The translations under genes and the position numbers were made by a program. DNA of 14,972 nucleotides from Planctomycetota bacterium. Lineage in GTDB: Bacteria > Planctomycetota > Planctomycetia > Pirellulales > Pirellulaceae. The stretch spans positions 1 to 14,972 of the forward strand of contig JAHWKS010000024.1 of the NCBI GenBank assembly GCA_019347795.1. The letters are read 5' to 3'. The notes under the pieces were generated by a model. That model saw only the letters and a program-made list of their open reading frames with translations. It ran no database searches and was not told where the DNA came from. This document shows positions 12,187 through 14,972 of this stretch, piece after piece; positions within the stretch are counted from its first letter, which is position 1, and each line of letters begins with the position of its first letter.

Positions 12187-14972
12187 TTACGTCGAACCGT
12201 CGGGGGAGGAGGGAGTGTGGCGAGTCACGAGGTCCAGGAGCGACTCGCGCTGGTCATCGCGGCCGGCGGCGGCGGCCCCGTAGCCGACCTCGGCCACGGC
12301 CAGCACGTCGAGCGTGGCCCAGGCGGGAAGCGACGTGATAAAGCCCGCCACGAGCGTGCCGGCGCGGAGCGACCACAGCACGTAGCCGGCAGCGGCCGAG
12401 GAGGTCAGCGCCATTGCGGCGCCCGCCACGACCGTATGCTGCTGCAGGTCCATCTCCACTTCACGATTGAACGTGTCCAGGCGGCTCGAGAGCATCTGGA
12501 AGTCGGCGGCGGTCATCCCGGAGTCGGAACGGGCGTCGGCGTCGGAAGCCTCGGAGCGGTCGCCCGAGGCGGGACCGGCCGGCTGGTCGTATTGCGGAAT
12601 CCAGACGATGGAGTAGGCGTCGTCGAGCAGGTCCTCGACGAGGAGTTCGTTTTCGTCGCCGTTCCGCTTTCCGCCGCCCGCCGCGGGTCCGCTGCGCCCG
12701 CGGGAGTTGTTGGTGTCGTCCGTGGGCGAGAGCAGCTCGTCCTCTCGCTCCTCTTGCGTCTGCAGGAGGGCGAGGAGGGTGCTGTCGTCGTCGTCGTTGT
12801 CCAACCCGCCGAGCGGCGGCAGCCCGGGGATAAAGGGGATGCCGACGCCGACGCCCGGCGCGCCGCCGGCGGCCACTGCCTCGACCGTGACTTTGACCGT
12901 GATCGTCTGCGACGCCGCGGTCCCGTCGAACGCCTCGTATGTGAAGGTCATCAGCCCGGACTGATTCACGTCCGGCACGTAACGGAAGGAGCCGTCGGCG
13001 TTGAGCGTCAGGGCGCCGAACACAGGGGCGGAGACTAGCTGCGCCGTCAGCGGATCGCCGTCTACGTCGGCGTCGTTCCCGAGCAAGCCGGGAGACGCGA
13101 CGGTCAACACGCCGTTATTGCCGACGGTGAAGGTTTCCGTCTGAGCAACGGGAGCATCGTTCACCGGCGTGACCGTGATAACGACGGTGGCCAGGTTGCT
13201 CGTCAAGGCGCCGTCGCCTGCGCGATAGGTGAAATCTTCGCGGCCGTGAAAGTCGGCGGCGGGTGTGTAGTTGAAGGATCCGTCGGCGGCCAGCGTCAGC
13301 ACGCCCTGCGAAGGACCATTCACCAGCACCGGCGTGATCGGGGCCGAGTCTACGTCGCTATCGTTGCTCAGCACGCCTGCCGGCGCCGCCACGGCCAGCA
13401 CGCCGTCTTCGGCCACGGTGTAGGCGTCGTCCGCCGCGACGGGAGCATCGTTCACGTTTGTGAACGCGATGCTCGCCGCCTGCGGCCCCGCAATGAGCAG
13501 GCCGTCGCTGACGGCGATGTCGTACGCCGGCGCCGTTTCGCCGCCGTTATGGACGAAGAGCACTTCATCGTTATTAATCTGCTGCTGGGTGAACGAGGTA
13601 ACGGCGATTCCCGGCGCGGAAACTAATTCAAATCGTCCTCCCGTGATGTTGCTCGCGGTGTAAGTCAACTCCGCCGGCGCGCTTTCCGGATCGGCGGTAG
13701 TAAGGTCGGCGGCGGTGAGCGTGACGCTTTGGCCTTCGCTGATGGTGAGCGAGTTGGCGGTGATCACGGGCGGCGTGTCGTTGACGCCGGTGATGGCGAC
13801 GAAGATCGTTTGCGAATCGGTCCCGCCGGCGCCGTCATCGGCCTGGACCGTCACTTCGTACACGTTGTCGCCGTCGGCGTCGGCCGGCGCCTCGAGGTCC
13901 GGCGCCGTGAGGAAGTTCAGATCGCCGGTGGCGGCGTCGAGAGCGAACAGCGCCGCGTCGGCGCCGCCCGCGATGGCGTAGCTCAGCGTCTGCGCCGGCA
14001 GGTCGGCGTCGGTCGCCGCAATCGTCGTCACCGCGATGTTGTTTTCAACCACGTTGAGCGAAGCGGTCGCGCCGCCGCCGTCGGACGTGATGACCGGGGC
14101 GTTGTCGTTCTGCGGATTGACGGCAATCGTGACGCTTCGCGTCGAGAAGCTGCCGTCGGCGCTGGAGGCCCGGACGGTAATCCCATAACTCGTCGCCGCT
14201 TCGTAGTCGAGCGGTCCGGCCACCATGACCACCCCGCTGGCGGCGTCGATGGCGAACCGTCCGCTGGCGTCGTCATCCAGCGAGTACGCGATTGTGCTGT
14301 TCGTGGCGTCGGCGTCGGCGGCGGAGGCGGTGACGCCCACGGTCGTTCCGGCGGCGGCGTTCTCATCGACTGCGTTCACTGCCGCGTCCGCGTCGCTGAC
14401 GGCGCCGACGTCGAACTCATCCACGTCGTTGAGGTTGATCGTGATCGTGCGGGTCGAGGAGGATCCGTCGGCCGACGTCGCCCGCACGATGATGGCGTGT
14501 GATGCGGCCGCTTCGCGATCGAGCAGCGATCCGTCGGCGACGGTCACCATGCCGCCGGCCGCGTCAATCGTAAATCGTCCGCCTGCGTCGTCATCGAGCG
14601 AGTAAGTGATCGCGCTATTGGTGGCGTCGCCGTCGGAAGCAAACGCCGTGACGCCGACGGCCGCGCCGTTGGCGGCGTTTTCGTCGACGGCGTCAGCCGC
14701 CGGGTCGGCGTCGGCGATCGGGCTCGCGTCGAACTCGTCCACGTCGGTCACGGTGACGGCCAGGTCCTGGGAATCGCTCCCGCCGTTGCCGTCGATGACC
14801 AGGACATTGACGAGGTAGACGTTGTCGGCGTTGGCGTCGGCCGGGGCCTCGCGATCCGGGGCCGCGAGGAAGCGAAGCTGCCCCGTTGAGCCGTCGATTG
14901 CGAATAGCGCCGCGTCCGCGCCGCCGGCCAGCGAATACGTGAGCGTCTGGGCCGGCAGGTCGGGGTCAGCGG
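12187..14972 (-). CDS. Giant cadherin/CSPG/tandem-95 surface protein, C-terminal part (5' end outside window)
   Basis: The frame stays open to the right edge, so 927 C-terminal codons of a larger gene are visible; the GTG at 14751 is internal. Array, N to C: a partial cadherin-like module (14972-14730), two closely related cadherin modules (14739-14422, 14421-14107) with VDEN, LDRE/LDYE and DVDEF linkers, a cadherin module with the calcium linker NPQNDNAPV (14106-13780), a CSPG-like module (13779-13447, ITANSLTISEGQSVTLT), and two tandem-95/VCBS-type modules (13446-13159, 13158-12871) with VLSNDSDVD and ADGSFNYTP. After a Gly/Pro linker, acidic and disordered regions, two adjacent hydrophobic helices follow (12435-12307, TVVAGAAMALTSSAAAGYVL and GTLVAGFITSLPAW), then a short charged tail. 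Such proteins are exported calcium-binding adhesins or matrix proteins. The stop lies six bases before the c-di-GMP enzyme. Confidence 0.92.
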   Translation of the reverse strand, partial: ADPDLPAQTLTYSLAGGADAALFAIDGSTGQLRFLAAPDREAPADANADNVYLVNVLVIDGNGGSDSQDLAVTVTDVDEFDASPIADADPAADAVDENAANGAAVGVTAFASDGDATNSAITYSLDDDAGGRFTIDAAGGMVTVADGSLLDREAAASHAIIVRATSADGSSSTRTITINLNDVDEFDVGAVSDADAAVNAVDENAAAGTTVGVTASAADADATNSTIAYSLDDDASGRFAIDAASGVVMVAGPLDYEAATSYGITVRASSADGSFSTRSVTIAVNPQNDNAPVITSDGGGATASLNVVENNIAVTTIAATDADLPAQTLSYAIAGGADAALFALDAATGDLNFLTAPDLEAPADADGDNVYEVTVQADDGAGGTDSQTIFVAITGVNDTPPVITANSLTISEGQSVTLTAADLTTADPESAPAELTYTASNITGGRFELVSAPGIAVTSFTQQQINNDEVLFVHNGGETAPAYDIAVSDGLLIAGPQAASIAFTNVNDAPVAADDAYTVAEDGVLAVAAPAGVLSNDSDVDSAPITPVLVNGPSQGVLTLAADGSFNYTPAADFHGREDFTYRAGDGALTSNLATVVITVTPVNDAPVAQTETFTVGNNGVLTVASPGLLGNDADVDGDPLTAQLVSAPVFGALTLNADGSFRYVPDVNQSGLMTFTYEAFDGTAASQTITVKVTVEAVAAGGAPGVGVGIPFIPGLPPLGGLDNDDDDSTLLALLQTQEEREDELLSPTDDTNNSRGRSGPAAGGGKRNGDENELLVEDLLDDAYSIVWIPQYDQPAGPASGDRSEASDADARSDSGMTAADFQMLSSRLDTFNREVEMDLQQHTVVAGAAMALTSSAAAGYVLWSLRAGTLVAGFITSLPAWATLDVLAVAEVGYGAAAAGRDDQRESLLDLVTRHTPSSPDGST
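13780..14106 (-). repeat. Cadherin module duplicated from the one at the window edge
   Basis: This module (DLPAQTLSYAIAGGADAALF onward) matches the partial module at 14972-14730 (DLPAQTLTYSLAGGADAALF) at about 50 of 78 aligned residues by eye, including TAPD/AAPD, EAPADA and DNVY. The two copies are separated by the related tandem pair, so the array has an A-B-B-A order. Confidence 0.75.
14107..14739 (-). repeat. Tandem pair of near-duplicate cadherin modules
   Basis: Two modules of about 105 residues, 14739-14422 and 14421-14107, align without large gaps. Roughly two thirds of residues match by eye, including DEFD, AVDENAA, TVGVTA/AVGVTA, DATNS, YSLDDDA, GRF, IDAA and SADGS. This is more alike than unrelated cadherin repeats would be, which points to a recent internal duplication. 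Confidence 0.8.

Noticed and set aside
10393..13038. An 881-codon open frame on the plus strand opposite the c-di-GMP enzyme and the cadherin-type gene
   Set aside because: The same compositional artefact: Val/Arg/Gly/His-rich translation, no motifs, and it spans the junction of two genes with clear domains on the other strand.
12187..14751. Treating the GTG at 14751 as the true start of the cadherin-type gene
   Set aside because: The same frame continues without a stop to base 14972 and encodes another cadherin module, so the start lies outside the window.
12871..14972. Possible CRISPR or satellite-like repeat array, because of recurring GTCGGCG/GCGTCGG words
   Set aside because: The words are codon-level echoes of Asp/Ala/Asp-rich calcium-binding motifs in cadherin-type modules; the periods are about 300 bases and the frame is continuous.
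1..14972. A novel defence, mobile or biosynthetic system
   Set aside because: I see no nuclease, transposase, integrase, toxin-antitoxin pair, reverse transcriptase or multi-gene biosynthetic cluster. The adhesin and c-di-GMP pair is the only strong candidate for an organised system.

Overview
The window most likely comes from a planctomycete, probably from the Pirellula side of the phylum. The DNA is GC-rich with strong GC3 bias. It carries several protein types typical of that group: a secreted protein with a CX4CH motif, a planctomycete-type lipoprotein with alpha/alpha-toroid-like motifs, an exported CehA/McbA-type metallohydrolase, an OleB-like hydrolase and a very large cadherin-repeat surface protein. 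Ribosome binding sites are mostly weak or absent, which also fits. The taxonomic assignment is an inference from gene content; there is no rRNA or other marker here.

Layout, left to right. Bases 1-624 (+) hold the 3' part of a gene ending in a degenerate GGDEF-like domain. A candidate promoter and a strong ribosome binding site precede a LOG-family nucleotide phosphoribohydrolase (761-1843, +), which is followed by a clear intrinsic terminator (1881-1913). A small hypothetical gene (2002-2214, +) runs into a convergent gene for a secreted CX4CH protein (2223-3305, -). Then come three + strand genes: an exported CehA/McbA-like protein (3534-5048) with an inverted repeat in its leader, an OleB-like alpha/beta hydrolase (5118-6005) and a CitG/MdcB-family protein (6027-6941). 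A perfect hairpin lies at 6962-6992 between this run and the convergent minus-strand block.

The right half reads entirely on the minus strand, so transcription runs from high to low coordinates. A 5'-truncated cadherin/CSPG/tandem-95 surface protein (14972-12187) ends in two predicted membrane segments. Six bases later a PAS-GGDEF-HD-GYP membrane protein begins (12180-9721). After a 145-base gap follow a lipoprotein (9575-8445) and a TIM-barrel glycosidase-like protein (8417-7008).

The most coherent functional unit is the pair formed by the giant adhesin-like protein and the c-di-GMP enzyme. They look co-transcribed, and the enzyme combines an intact cyclase motif, an HD site whose GYP half is altered, and a C-terminal stretch resembling a histidine phosphotransfer domain. 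This suggests c-di-GMP control of attachment. The other genes look like ordinary planctomycete accessory and housekeeping genes. I see no CRISPR array, transposon, tRNA, rRNA or recognisable defence system, and no intergenic stretch longer than about 230 bases.
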